64,000 nt of DNA, from NCBI GenBank assembly GCA_947311845.1, contig CAMZMU010000080.1, positions 14,207,444-14,271,443 on the forward strand. The letters run 5' to 3'. Positions within the stretch are counted from its first letter, which is position 1; each line of letters opens with the position of its first letter. A program made the translations under genes and the position numbers. This DNA comes from Poa pratensis (taxonomy: Eukaryota > Streptophyta > Magnoliopsida > Poales > Poaceae). Below the pieces are notes generated by a model. That model searched no databases. It had not been told where the DNA came from and saw only the letters and a list, made by a program, of their open reading frames with translations. Positions 47,343 through 57,633 of this stretch are shown here, piece after piece.

Positions 47343-47600
47343 AACCAACCTCTGGTTGGATAGTCAGGAGGTTGGTTATACTCCTAGCTCAACAGAGTTC
47401 ACACGCAGGTTTGACGCTGGTGTTTCTCATTTAAACGGAATTTTCTTAAGTGGGAGGAGAGGTTCCCGTCGACAGCGAGACGTCTCTGGCGACTTCTTCA
47501 ATATCAAGACCTGATCCGCCAGTTCAATGTTTCGGAGGTGATCATTGGGATAGGATGTGCGTGCATGTGTTCAAAGGTGTGAGTGTTTCAAATTAAAAAG
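47343..47600 (+). mobile_element. tRNA-derived SINE
   Basis: Head AACCAACCTCTGGTTGGATA with tRNA-like A-box context, degenerate B box (GGTTTGACGCTGG), body similar to the SINE at 48281-48600, and GTGCGTGCATGTGTTC... tail ending in AAATTAAAAAG. Target duplication not resolved. Confidence 0.65.
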
Positions 47601-47834
47601 AATAAATTTACTTTTAGTTTGTCTTAAGCCAAACTTTTAAAGTTGACCAACTTTATAAAAAGCAGCAATATTTACAACACCAATTTAGTATCAATAGATA
47701 ATCTTAAAATGTACTTTTATAACATACAAATTTATTTCATAACTCTTGTTGCTTTTTTTATAAAGTTGGTCAAAATTAGAATAGTTTGTCTTAGAACCAA
47801 ATTAAACGTACATGTATTTCTGGAGGGAAGGAGT
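47601..47834. mobile_element. Degenerate Stowaway-like MITE
   Basis: AT-rich, with AAAGTTGACCAACTTTATAAAA near 47640 mirrored by ATAAAGTTGGTCAAAATT near 47760, ending CTGGAGGGAAGGAGTA. The left end abuts the SINE tail. Confidence 0.55.
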
Positions 47835-47987
47835 AAGACTTAGAATACAAAACCTCGTCCGACGCTGAATAAAAGATTCGGAATAGAATTTGTAAGAAAT
47901 GCAAGGAAATGATACCGGAAACTCGGCAACTCAAGCCAAGAGGAGACTTTCGCCTTAGCCGACCTAAATAGATAGATGGTAAACATG

Positions 47988-48232
47988 CACTCTCTTTGTC
48001 CGAAATTACCCAACATTTTGAATTCGGTTAAAGTCAAATTTTAAAGCTACATAGAAGAATACGAACATCTATAACATAAAACATATATAATATGAAAATA
48101 TTTACTTTAAAGATTCTAATCATATTTATTTGGTATTATAGATATTGTTATTTTTTTATATATCTAGTGAAATTTTGCAAAGTTTGACTTTGACTAAACT
48201 TAAAACACATGGTAATTCCAGACAGAGAAAAT
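47988..48232. mobile_element. Stowaway-like MITE (about 240 bp)
   Basis: CTCTTTGTCCGAAATTAC at the left and its near complement GTAATTCCAGACAGAG at the right, with AAGTCAAATTT and AAGTTTGACTTTGAC subterminal pairs. AT-rich, no ORF. Flanking TA not certain. Confidence 0.6.
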
Positions 48233-48280
48233 ATGATCGATTCTTATGTTGTTGATTACATTAATGGGTTGTTTTTCTGC

Positions 48281-48600
48281 TTTTTTTTTTTTTTTTGAGA
48301 ACACAGTACAACACAGACGCTCACAAATACGCACATACACTCACCCCTATGAACGCACGCACGCACACCCTACCCCTATGAGCACCTCTGAAGGACTGAG
48401 CCGGCAGATCTTGAGGTTGACGAAGTCACCACAGGCGCCTCGCTGTTGACGGGCACGTCACCTACCACTGAAAGAATAGCGCCGGATAATCCTGGAATAA
48501 ATCCAGGTAAATGCAAACGCCCATGCCAAGTCTAGGACTTGAACCTGGGTGGGCTTGATACTTGAACTATTGACCTGGCTAGCGCTAACGCTTTGAAAGG
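48281..48600 (-). mobile_element. tRNA-derived SINE, nearly complete
   Basis: On the minus strand: A-box-like GCGTTAGCGCTAGCCAGG, B box GGTTCAAGTCC (48545-48535), body, GTGTGCGTGCGTGCGTTCA tail and poly(A) (T run 48281-48296). Same family as the pieces at 47343 and 63478. Confidence 0.75.
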
Positions 48601-48720
48601 TAATTGGAGACTGGTCCGCTTGAAATCGCTAGAGTTGAGAACCTCTTCCTTCGAGCTCCTATGGAAGACCTTGGCCGCACGCGCCTTAGGCGATTTCGAT
48701 TTTCTTTAGTTTATAATTAG

Positions 48721-48800
48721 TCGCAGAAGGGAGCTTGACTGCAAGACTCACCCGTCGAGCAGAGACGAAAGTCGGCCTTAGTGATCCGACGGTGCCGAGT
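48721..48800 (+). rRNA. Plastid-derived 23S rRNA fragment (NUPT)
   Basis: 80 bp with AGCTTGACTGCAAGACTCAC, CCGTCGAGCAGAGACGAAAG and TAGTGATCCGACGGTGCCGA matches what I know of domain V of chloroplast 23S rRNA (E. coli about 2390-2470). It stops abruptly on both sides. A nuclear insert of plastid DNA is the likely origin. Not functional. Confidence 0.75.
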
Positions 48801-49255
48801 CTCAAGGAATTTGCTCCCATTGTCTCAGTGTTTTTTTTATGTTTGTGAAGGGGATGCTGAAGGCTGGCCAAAGATGACCTCGCACCATAGGTCGGACGTG
48901 GTGGTGACAGAGCTCCATGTCGCCGGGTTCAGACCAGCGCATCCCTATCAACGAGAAGTTCTGGTCCATACCTGATTTGCCACTGGACACCTACAGGTGG
49001 CCAAGGAAAAAAGTGCAGGTGAAGCATTTTTTATAAGCGAGATAGGTAAAGCATTGGAATGAACATCAAGGCCCAAGTTAGACCCCCTCTACATGGTGTA
49101 CATCAAATTATTTCCCCATATGATGTTCAAGCTAACGATCTAGCTAGAAGATTTTTCTCCTTGGAGCAAATACAATGTCAATATGCTAAATTTAGTTACT
49201 ATGAAATGAAATCACTTCAAACATTTCTCAAACAGAGAATCGGTAAGAGTACGGG
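48801..49255. other. Intergenic, no gene seen
   Basis: Mixed-composition sequence with short ORFs on both strands and no recognisable product. Confidence 0.35.
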
Positions 49256-49263
49256 GAAAACAG

Positions 49264-50043
49264 GGCAAACCCTATACATCGACCAGGTCGATGATAAGAT
49301 GTCATCGCACACCCCCAATTGGGCCGGCCCAACATGCGGAGCGCACCTGCTCGTGCCCTCTGTTGCTTATGGACCATCCCAGTAGTGCACTTGCTTCATT
49401 TTTTCGTTTCTTTTGGCAGTTTCTTTTTCTTTCCTATTTTTCCTGTTTCTTTTTCGTTTTTTCTTTTTCCGGATTTGATTTTTTTTCAGTTCTTAAAAAA
49501 TGTTCAAAACTAAAATTGTTTAGTTTTCGGAAAACTTCAAATTTAAAAAGTGTTCAGTTTTGAAAACTGAACATTTTTTTGAAAAATGTTCAAAAGTAAA
49601 AAATTGTTCAAATTAAAAAATTGATCAGATTTTGAAAACTGAACATTTTTTAAACATTTTTTAAAAAATGTTCAAAAGTAAAAAATTGTTCAAATTAAAA
49701 ATTTGTTCAGTTTTCAAAAAATGTTCATATTTGAAAAATGTTCACTTTTTGAAAAAATTTCAGTTTGGAAAATATACAGTTTTTAAAAATGTTCAATTTT
49801 TTTAAAATGCTCAGAAATAAAAATTGTTCAAATTTTAAAAATGTTCAAAAAAAAAATGTTCAAAATTTGAAAATGTTCATGATTAAAAATTATTCAGTTT
49901 TCAAAAAGACGTCCAAATTTGAACATGGGCCAGGTTCCGGGCGGTCCATGTACGAGCAGTCTAAAGTGGGCCGAGCCAAGTAGCGCGCGGAGGGGTGTGC
50001 GATGCATGCTTAACATCGCATAGGTCGACGTACAGGCGCTCCC
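49264..50043. mobile_element. Mutator-like non-autonomous element (780 bp)
   Basis: GAAAACAG at 49256-49263 and 50044-50051 (8 bp). Ends GGCAAACCCTATACATCGAC and, on the other strand, GGGAGCGCCTGTACGTCGAC. Between GC-rich ends lies about 400 bp of degenerate TTGAAAATGTTCA units. Same end layout and interior as 41677-42247. An 8-bp duplication would also suit hAT, but the end similarity to the 9-bp case favours Mutator. Confidence 0.7.
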
Positions 50044-50637
50044 GAAAACAGAGCAAAAATAGAGTCCTTTAACAGCCACCTATTGTCAGGCTGCAGTTAC
50101 AAACAATGTTTTTCCCATACCAGTGGCGGTGCCAAGGTTGCATCACTGTGTGGTGAAATGAGTGATTTTGCATCATTCTCTAGGTATTTATATGAAATTT
50201 TGCTTGTGCGGAATGGTTTCTCAATTGAACCCAGTGTTAGCGTAGCACAAGATATTGGCCCAAGGTACATCACAATACACACATGTAGTGCTGCCTAGGA
50301 AAATTGAGTTTGGGCGTCGGGGACTTGCCCTGTTGACATATCTCTTGAGTTTTCATCATCATTCCACAGGAGATTATTTAATATAAGTTGGTTTGCTAAA
50401 AGTTATTATTCAATTTTGTAACATAGATAGTAGATCTTGCAGAAGCATGAAAACTTTTCTACTGCTCATAAAAAGCTTCTTTACGGGTTAAGCAAATTTG
50501 GAATGTTTACCTCACATATTCTGGAGACCTCTCATCTTCAACTCGAACTTTCACTTCTAAATTTTACTTGTGTTGTCTAATTGACTTGTAACCTTTTCTA
50601 TAACAGTAGGCAACAGAGGATCTGAACTATAGCTATG

Positions 50638-50793
50638 AGAACGAAGCAGTGGACAGGCGGTTAGGGGAGCACTGGCGAACCTAGCGGCCTGAGTTCGAGT
50701 CCCGTCATGGCGAAAATTTCGGGAATTCTCGCGAGGTTGGGTTCCTTCTATGAAAAATAACACCAATGGCGAGTCCTATTAGGTCTTGTTTTA
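50638..50793 (+). mobile_element. Short tRNA-derived SINE (156 bp)
   Basis: AACTATAGCTATG at 50625-50637 and AACTACAGCTATG at 50794-50806 (13 bp, one mismatch). B box GAGTTCGAGTCCC near 50691. It ends in TTGTTTT rather than poly(A), a feature I associate with Au-type grass SINEs. Confidence 0.7.
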
Positions 50794-50921
50794 AACTACA
50801 GCTATGTCTACAATTACAGTGAGTTAACTGTATGTTCTTTCCTTTCTAGTCTCTCTTGATAAAGGCCATAACTTATTACTAAAACCCAAAAAAAAGGCCC
50901 TTTACCTCAGCCCTTTACCAA

Positions 50922-51407
50922 CACTAGTAATTTTGCATGCGCAATGCACGTCTAAGTTTTGTGCCCTCCTGAAACTGGTTTTGTGGTAATGTCTAATTTA
51001 AGACTGTATTTTTATCCAAGGTCAAAACATCACATATCATCGCCATGATATTTCTTCTATAAAATCGCTGCATTAATTTTCACAGTCTCCTACCCTCAAA
51101 TAATATCCAAATTGATTGTCGCTATTATGGCAAATTACTGGCAGGTTTCAAAATAACAACATGGGTATGCAAGGCTGGAGGTTTTTATTCCTTTAAAAAT
51201 CCGCGTCCCTAATTAATTCTCTGGATTACTCCCATATTAACTCGGTTATTGATTTGGCAGGAAAATAAGTGCTCGTAGGATCTAGTGTTAGACGGTCCAA
51301 AAGAATGAAATCTGACAATGTGTTTTAGCGGTGATTGGATCCGTTGGATCTAGCGTTAGACGGTTAAGATCGTTTGGATCCCCACACTGTGCCTTTTTAT
51401 ATTAGTG
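50922..51407. mobile_element. Unclassified transposon candidate
   Basis: CACTAGTAATTTTGCATGCG at the left and TTTTTATATTAGTG at the right are weakly complementary at the tips, and GATCTAGYGTTAGACGG occurs twice inside. No ORF, and the target duplication is unclear. Confidence 0.35.
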
Positions 51408-51630
51408 GTGATGATTCGGCAACAAAATAATTGTTGACACAATACTAAGATTTTTTACTGCAAACCATTGGCGTCAGTATGGACAGATATAGTACAACAT
51501 TTGAAACTTGAAAAGATTATGATTGCAAGCTTTCTAAAATACAACAACAATCGTGTTAATGTGACAAGGGAGATTACATGTTCAAATACCAAAAAAAGTT
51601 CAGGTTGATTTTTTTCAGTTAAAGTTGAGG

Positions 51631-51979
51631 TTTTTTTTTTTTTTTTCACCTCCTTACAGGGATACAAGATGTAGTATCTGATCAGACTCACAGACACACA
51701 CACCACACCCACGCACACCACACTCACACCACTGCTGAGAGGCTAATCCAGACCTACACTAAATATCCCGCGCGTCTGGTACGGGAATGACTTTGTGGCA
51801 TACAGACGGCGAACTTGAGGCATTATTGACGAACACTGTTCACTGAACAGCGCGCCTGCTACTGTTCCTAGTGAACAGTAGCCGGGGTGAGGCACCCGTA
51901 AATCGCTCCCTAGAGGAGTCGATCCCGGGCGTGCGGGATGCGCACCGGCAGTCCCAACCAACGCGCCACAGCGCGCCCT
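51631..51979 (-). mobile_element. SINE copy 1, inverted, upstream of the F-box gene
   Basis: TCAGTTAAAGTTGAGG on both sides (51615-51630, 51979-51994). On the minus strand: tRNA-like head GGGCGCGCTGTGGCGCGTTG, B box GGGATCGACTCC, hairpin-rich body, GT-rich tail and poly(A). By eye the body is identical to copy 2 at 52873. Confidence 0.85.
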
Positions 51980-52103
51980 CAGTTAAAGTTGAGGTCGAGT
52001 TGCTTCTTTAGGAATTCAGCCGGGCTACAGACCCCGCCATAGTAGAGTCGAATCTGCTCAACCAGGCTCAGCCCAACCACTCCGCCGATCCAGACTGACC
52101 ATC

Positions 52104-53718
52104 ATGGCCGCGCCGCCAAGCCGCCGCGCGTCACCGCCGGTGCTCCCGGACGAGCTCTTCGAGGAGATCCTCCTCCGCCTCCCGCCCGACGACCCGGCCT
52201 GCCTCCTCCGCGCCTCCGTCGTCTGCAAGACCTGGGGCTGCGCCGTCGCCCACCCCAGCTTCCGCCACCGCATCCACGAGCTCCACCGCACACCCCCCGT
52301 GCTCGGCTTCCTCCACGACCGCAGTGAAGAGCGTATCCCCCACTTCGTCTCCACTACCGCCTCATCCTTCTCCCTCGCCGCTCCGGACCGCCGGTTCTGG
52401 CGGGCCCTCGATTGCCGCCATGGCCGTGCCCTCTTCCTTTCCGTGGGTACCAAGAGACATGATGCCAAGGAACTCCTCCTGTGGGAGCCCATCACGGGCG
52501 CTCAACAGCGTTTACCGGTGCCCCCGGCGTTTGAGAGCATGTACGCGGCCGTGATAACGTACCCGAGAGCGGCCGTGTTCTTCGGAGCGGATGGGTGCGA
52601 CCACCGCGACTGCCACGGGGGTCCCTTCCGTGTGGCCTTCGTCTTCACCGTCAAGATACACGGCGCTGACGACGAGGAGTATGTCACCTCGGCGTGTGTA
52701 TACTCGTCGGAGACTGGAACATGGGGCGAGCTGACCTCGATGCACTGCCAGTTCGTGAGGGGCTTCGGAAAATTTTCCAGCGTGCTCGTTGGGAGCTCTC
52801 AGCCTTACTTCATCTCCAACGGTGGGGTGATCCTCGGATATGACTTGGCCAGGAACCAACTCACTGTGATCGGAGGGCGCGCTGTGGCGCGTTGGTTGGG
52901 ACTGCCGGTGCGCATCCCGCACGCCCGGGATCGACTCCTCTAGGGAGCGATTTACGGGTGCCTCACCCCGGCTACTGTTCACTAGGAACAGTAGCAGGCG
53001 CGCTGTTCAGTGAACAGTGTTCGTCAATAATGCCTCAAGTTCGCCGTCTGTATGCCACAAAGTCATTCCCGTACCAGACGCGCGGGATATTTAGTGTAGG
53101 TCTGGATTAGCCTCTCAGCAGTGGTGTGAGTGTGGTGTGCGTGGGTGTGGTGTGTGTGTCTGTGAGTCTGATCAGATACTACATCTTGTATCCCTGTAAG
53201 GAGGTGAAAAAAAAAAAAGAAAAAAAAAAAAAAAACTCACTGTGATCGACAAACCAGGCTACCAGTACAAATATACAGTGAGATTTAGCCTCATGTTGAC
53301 AGAGGATGGAGGATTGGGACTTATCGAAGACTTGGATTCACATCTCAAATTGTGGTCAAGGGAGGCGAGTGACTGCACTGATGCACGATGGGTACTGAGC
53401 CGGGTCATCTACCTGGGCAATTTGCTTCCAGTTGGTGCTCTCGTGAATGCAACAAATAGTCTGTTCGTGTTGGGCTTTGCCGAGGGAGCAAATGTCATAT
53501 TCGTTGACACGGCTGTTGGCCTCTTCACAATCGAGCTACACACCGAACGGGTGAGGAAGGTACGCGGTAAGAATGTCTTCCATCAATTGATTCCAGTTGT
53601 CGGCTTCTACACCCCTGTGTCCCAAAATGAGCACCGGGGTTTCCCACTGTTGAATGCTAGTCTGGAGGAAAGAGGGGAGGAGGAGAAAAACAGTAGATCA
53701 GGCGCAACAGATGTTTGA
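52104..53718 (+). pseudogene. F-box gene split by a SINE
   Basis: ATG 52104 opens an intronless frame with an F-box at residues ~13-55 (LPDELFEEILLRLPPDD, VVCKTWG) and a grass-type F-box-associated beta region (FRHRIHELHRTPPVLGF, WRALDCRHGRALFL, CVYSSETGTWGEL, GGVILGYDL). At 52873 a SINE enters; the frame then stops at 52943 after 279 codons. After the SINE the same frame resumes at 53249, covering DLDSHLKLWSREA and TNSLFVLGFAEGANVIFVDT to a stop at 53718. SINE plus duplicated target is 376 bp, so the undisrupted gene was about 412 codons, normal for this family. F-box proteins recruit substrates to SCF ubiquitin ligases. The truncated product keeps the F-box but loses much of the substrate side. 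GC-rich third positions in the 5' half are typical of grass genes. Confidence 0.85.
52873..53233 (+). mobile_element. SINE copy 2, inside the F-box coding sequence
   Basis: AACTCACTGTGATCG at 52858-52872 and 53234-53248 (15 bp). tRNA-like head, B box GGGATCGACTCC, palindromes GCTACTGTTC/GAACAGTAGC and CTGTTCA/TGAACAG, GT-rich tail and an A run of about 25 with one G. The 72-codon ORF it contains is shared with copy 1 and is incidental. Confidence 0.92.
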
Positions 53719-53801
53719 CAATGGATCGAATGCTACCAAGGAGGGAACTTCCTCAACCCGTTAGAATGTGTCAGCCATGTCCTCGGAACTCGATGACAGG
53801 T
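53719..53801 (+). other. F-box gene 3' flank
   Basis: Short stretch between the stop codon and the start of the tandem duplication. No polyadenylation signal stands out. Confidence 0.35.
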
Positions 53802-55475
53802 TAGGGTTCTATTCCTGTAAGCCGCTAGCCCGCTAAAGCGTGACGATGTATGAACTGAGGAATGTAACTCCCAATTAATCCAGTGCTCTTTTGGATCTTC
53901 TGTTATTTCCATATGTCCTCAGTTGCTCTGACCCTTTGACTTTGGTAGTTTGGGACATGAGGATTAGTGATTTTAATTTTTAAGATGTTTCTAGGTAATG
54001 TGATTGCCCTCTGCGGTAATGTGGTTGCCCAGCTTTGAGTACATTGCTATTTGAAGAGTTAGTGAATCCAGCTATCCTAGTGTTACTCGATAGAAATACT
54101 TGGTTGCTAGGCTAGCATATTTTGTCATTATGCGTATAGTTTTATTATAATGGTGTCAAAGTGCAATTACCGGAGGCATAATTGCTATATCCTATTTGAG
54201 AAATGTGATAGCCATTCCAGTACTAGCTAGTTGCAGACATCTCATCACTCTGCAGTTTATTCGTATAATGCTTCATAATGTATTCAAGTCCTAGCCAGTT
54301 GTTAGAAAATGCAGTCAACAGGACAAAGCTAGCACCTTGTATCATCATCAAACTGGTTGACGGAATTATTGTAATTGTGCTGTTCTATCATAGACCACAG
54401 TAACTTTCTGCCTGATGTTATAACCTTAACAATTATAGACTGAAATGTTTACGCCTCTATTGTCAGGGTTCTATTCCTGTAGGCCGCTAGCCCGCTAAAG
54501 CGTGCCGATGTATGAACTGGGGAATGTAACTCCCAATTAATCCAGTGCTCTTTTGGATCTGCTGTTGTTTCCGAGAAAATTGCAGACAACACCAATGTTT
54601 GGTGACAAAGTTGCGCAAAACACAGAATCAAAACAGTTTTTGCGGCTAGCCCCAACTTTTGGGGTAATTGGTTGCGGTTAGCCCAAATAGATGTCTTAGA
54701 ACTCTTAACAACGGATCTGACAAGTGAGGCTACGTTTTTATATCGTATACGGAAGGTATATGACACTTTAAAAAATGGTTCCCATAATATACGACAATTA
54801 AAAAAATTATGATGCTCAAATATATCCTCACTTTTGTCATATTTGTCTATGCTAAAACACAAAGTATTCATATTGAGATTTTGCCCGTTTATACTACATA
54901 TCATTTAATTAGATACAATTTTTTCAAAACTTTAAATTATAAAAGGGTGGCCTAGCTATTTGTGGGGCTAGGTTTATCATATATTATGGTACTTGTATTG
55001 TTTATGTATTTATGTGTCATATTTTAAATTCTAATCTCAATTTTAGATACCATACAAAAAATATAGAAAACACATGCCATCTACATTTTATTTATCGTAT
55101 AAATATATCGTTGTGATATATGGTATAGAAATCTGACCCACTTGTGAAGTAGTGGTTAAGTACACTAATACATCTATTTGGGCTAGCCGCAACATATTAC
55201 ACCAAAAGTTGGGGTTAGCCGCAAAAGTTGTTTTGATTTTGTGTTCTCTGCAACTTTGTCATCAAACATTGGTGTTGTGTGCAATTTTCTCGTTGTTTCC
55301 ATATGTCCTCAGTTGCCCTGACCCTTTGACTTTGGTAGTTTGGTACATGATTTTAAGACGTTTCTAGGTAATGTGGTTGCGCAGCTTTGAGTACATATCT
55401 GTTTAAAGAGTTAGTGAGTCCAGCTATCCTAGTATTACGTATACTCGATATAAATACTTGGAAGCTAGTCTAGCA
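53802..55475. repeat. Tandem duplication downstream of the F-box gene
   Basis: Unit 1 is 53802-54466 and unit 2 starts at 54467; both begin GGTTCTATTCCTGTARGCCG and run through GCTTTGAGTACAT and CCAGCTATCCTAGT. Unit 2 is interrupted by the 719-bp MITE at 54573 and is shorter by internal deletion. The units are non-coding. Confidence 0.85.
54573..55291. mobile_element. Mutator-type MITE with ~118-bp inverted repeats
   Basis: GTTGTTTCC at 54564-54572 and 55292-55300 (9 bp). Ends GAGAAAATTGCAGACAACAC and, reversed, GAGAAAATTGCACACAACAC stay complementary for about 118 bp with few mismatches. Unit 1 of the tandem duplication is the empty site. No transposase. Confidence 0.9.
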
Positions 55476-57508
55476 ATACTGATTAAATGTCCAACTATCA
55501 ATCTTCATTTTTTGTGTGCGATGATTTGAACTGTTACATCTCTCGTATGTTGATACGATAAAAAAAGTATATCAATATGAAATCATTGAATACATACTTG
55601 TATGCATCTAAGTGACCGAAGGAAACTGAATATTCATAGATAAAAAAGCTATATGTACAGTCCTCCGTTTTATATGCCAATTTATTGGTACTCCTACTTA
55701 TATCCAAAGCTGATGTAATTAAAGACAGATGTAATCACCTCCAAATTTTAGGTAGATCAACTTTCATTACCTTTTACAGCGTACACAATTGACTTAAGTA
55801 CATATTTGTTACTGATGAAGACATTTAAACTATGCATTTAATATCTATTAATTTATTTATTATCCTATGGTTGATGTAAAATTACTATTTTTGTTCCGAT
55901 GCAGAATAATGAATTCACGAGTACCTTATCTCAAGGTAGTTATTTGATGAATAACCAGATAAGTTTCCACTATTTTTTGAATCGCCCCAACTTTATACAT
56001 GCTTGTCAAGCTGAACCACGCACGGCAGTTGGTGTATGCTGAACCTTGCAGTGCCGGTGAAACTTTGGTGTGAAACAGGGTTGTGCCGACCTCCGTTCCT
56101 CTAACTTAATGCTATCTCGCTTGGATCTTAGACTAATGGTCACCAGGGACCTCCATGCCCAACAAGCTCGAATGCTCCATGAAGACCCTTGTAAAGGATT
56201 CACACTATGCTTGGCTTGGATATTAGATTTACCTCAAATCTCTATTCTTGCTCACAAGGATTTACCATTGTGTCATTTCCACCTTCCACCACCAAAGATA
56301 GATTTGGTCATTAGTAAATTACCCCTTGCCTATATATAAGGGGCTATTTGGTTGAGGTTATATTTAGCTTTTAGATTTTGGCTTTTGACTCGACAATATT
56401 GCATGATGGTATAAGCAAAAAGCTAAAATAAAAAAAGCAGTGGTCAAGCTGTTTGATCTTTGTAGTGACTAGCTAACTGCCCGTGCGTTGCAACGGGATA
56501 TAAATATTCTAATGGTTCAACACTAAGCATCTCAAACATGTAATTTTAAAATTCTTGTGCACATCAAACATCCGTTGTATACCCAGTCAGCTAGAGAGTC
56601 AGCTGTATTTAACATAAAAGTGCAGTTTCAGAAAAACGGAGCCCGAGCTACATGGCTCTTGGTATTTTTCAAAATTCTTCGACATTTTGAAGTTTAAAAA
56701 TTCTGAAAAAAATTCTAGATATGGCCAATGATGCTTTCTACCAACGGGGAAAATCACAAGGTGAAATACATTATATTTTGGCTACATAAAAATGATTTTT
56801 TTTTGACAAATGTTAGAGGTTTCAAAATCTGCACTGTTTAATTTTTTAGATCCACAATTTTGTCAATTTTTCACAGCCCAAAATACAGAGCTTTCCATTT
56901 AAATTTTTGTACACTGTTAGAATACATCATCATCTACATTTACGATTTTTTCAGAATTTTCTGAAACTTTAAAATGCCTTTTTTTTTTCAAATTTTGTAA
57001 AATCTGGGCTCCATGTAACCCAAGCTCTAAAAATCCACTCCCAATTACTTCCACATATATGTTAAACAATGTCGCCAAAATTTACATGTCAACTTCGTAA
57101 CTTACTGGATATAAAAGGCACACAAACCTGCCCTCTGAGAACTAATAGTGTGCAACTACCACTTCAAAGCACACAACCAATTTTGTGAAACTTATCTCCA
57201 ATCTGCCATCCTAACTATAATAGGTATGCACAATACTCAGCGGTAAATTGTAGTAACTGTAATAGGCAGGCCGCGCTTGAACACAACGCACGGGAAATAT
57301 CATATCAGTCTTGGGGTGCTCCTCCATGGGTCGTTGCTCCATCTCATGTTTCTCAACAGCTGCTCATCAAGAATCCGCTTTAAGCATTGATGCCTGGCAA
57401 TTTACCTTAATTTCACCCAATCTAATAACTCATAATGCTAATGCCTTGCATTAAACAAACCTTGGGTATGTCCCACTAACTCTGGAAAACTGAGACTGAA
57501 CGAATGTA
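55476..57508. other. Intergenic, AT-rich
   Basis: No gene recognised. 55990-56110 is similar to 61355-61460 and to 63670-63715 (GTATGCTGAACCTTGCAGTG). A GCCCGTGCGTTGCAACGGG palindrome near 56481 and CAACGCACGGG near 57283 may bound an unrecognised transposon. A TATA-like CCTATATATAAGG lies near 56330 with no gene after it. Confidence 0.4.
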
Positions 57509-57631
57509 CTCCCTCCGTTCCAAATTAGTTGTCTTTCATTTGTACAAAAGTGGATGTATCTAGACATGTTACAAGTATAGATACATCTACTTTTGTACAA
57601 ATGAAAGACAACTAATTTGGAACGGAGGGAG
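57509..57631. mobile_element. Stowaway MITE (123 bp)
   Basis: CTCCCTCCGTTCCAAATTAG and its complement at the right end, flanked by TA at 57507-57508 and 57632-57633. An almost perfect hairpin of Tc1/mariner-related Stowaway type. Confidence 0.92.
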
Positions 57632-57633
57632 TA

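Noticed and set aside
50638..50793. Functional tRNA gene
   Set aside because: B box is present but no cloverleaf acceptor pairing, and it has a 13-bp target duplication, so it is a SINE.
52058..52982. Minus-strand ORFs opposite the F-box gene
   Set aside because: They overlap the F-box coding frame and are low-complexity Arg/Gly/Pro readings of GC-rich codons.
51743..53110. Two identical 72-codon ORFs on opposite strands
   Set aside because: They lie wholly inside the two identical SINE copies; the shared protein reading follows from SINE identity, not from a gene.
56070..56339. Possible reverse-transcriptase piece (VKQGC-like reading)
   Set aside because: Only a few residues resemble the motif and the surrounding reading has no RT landmarks.
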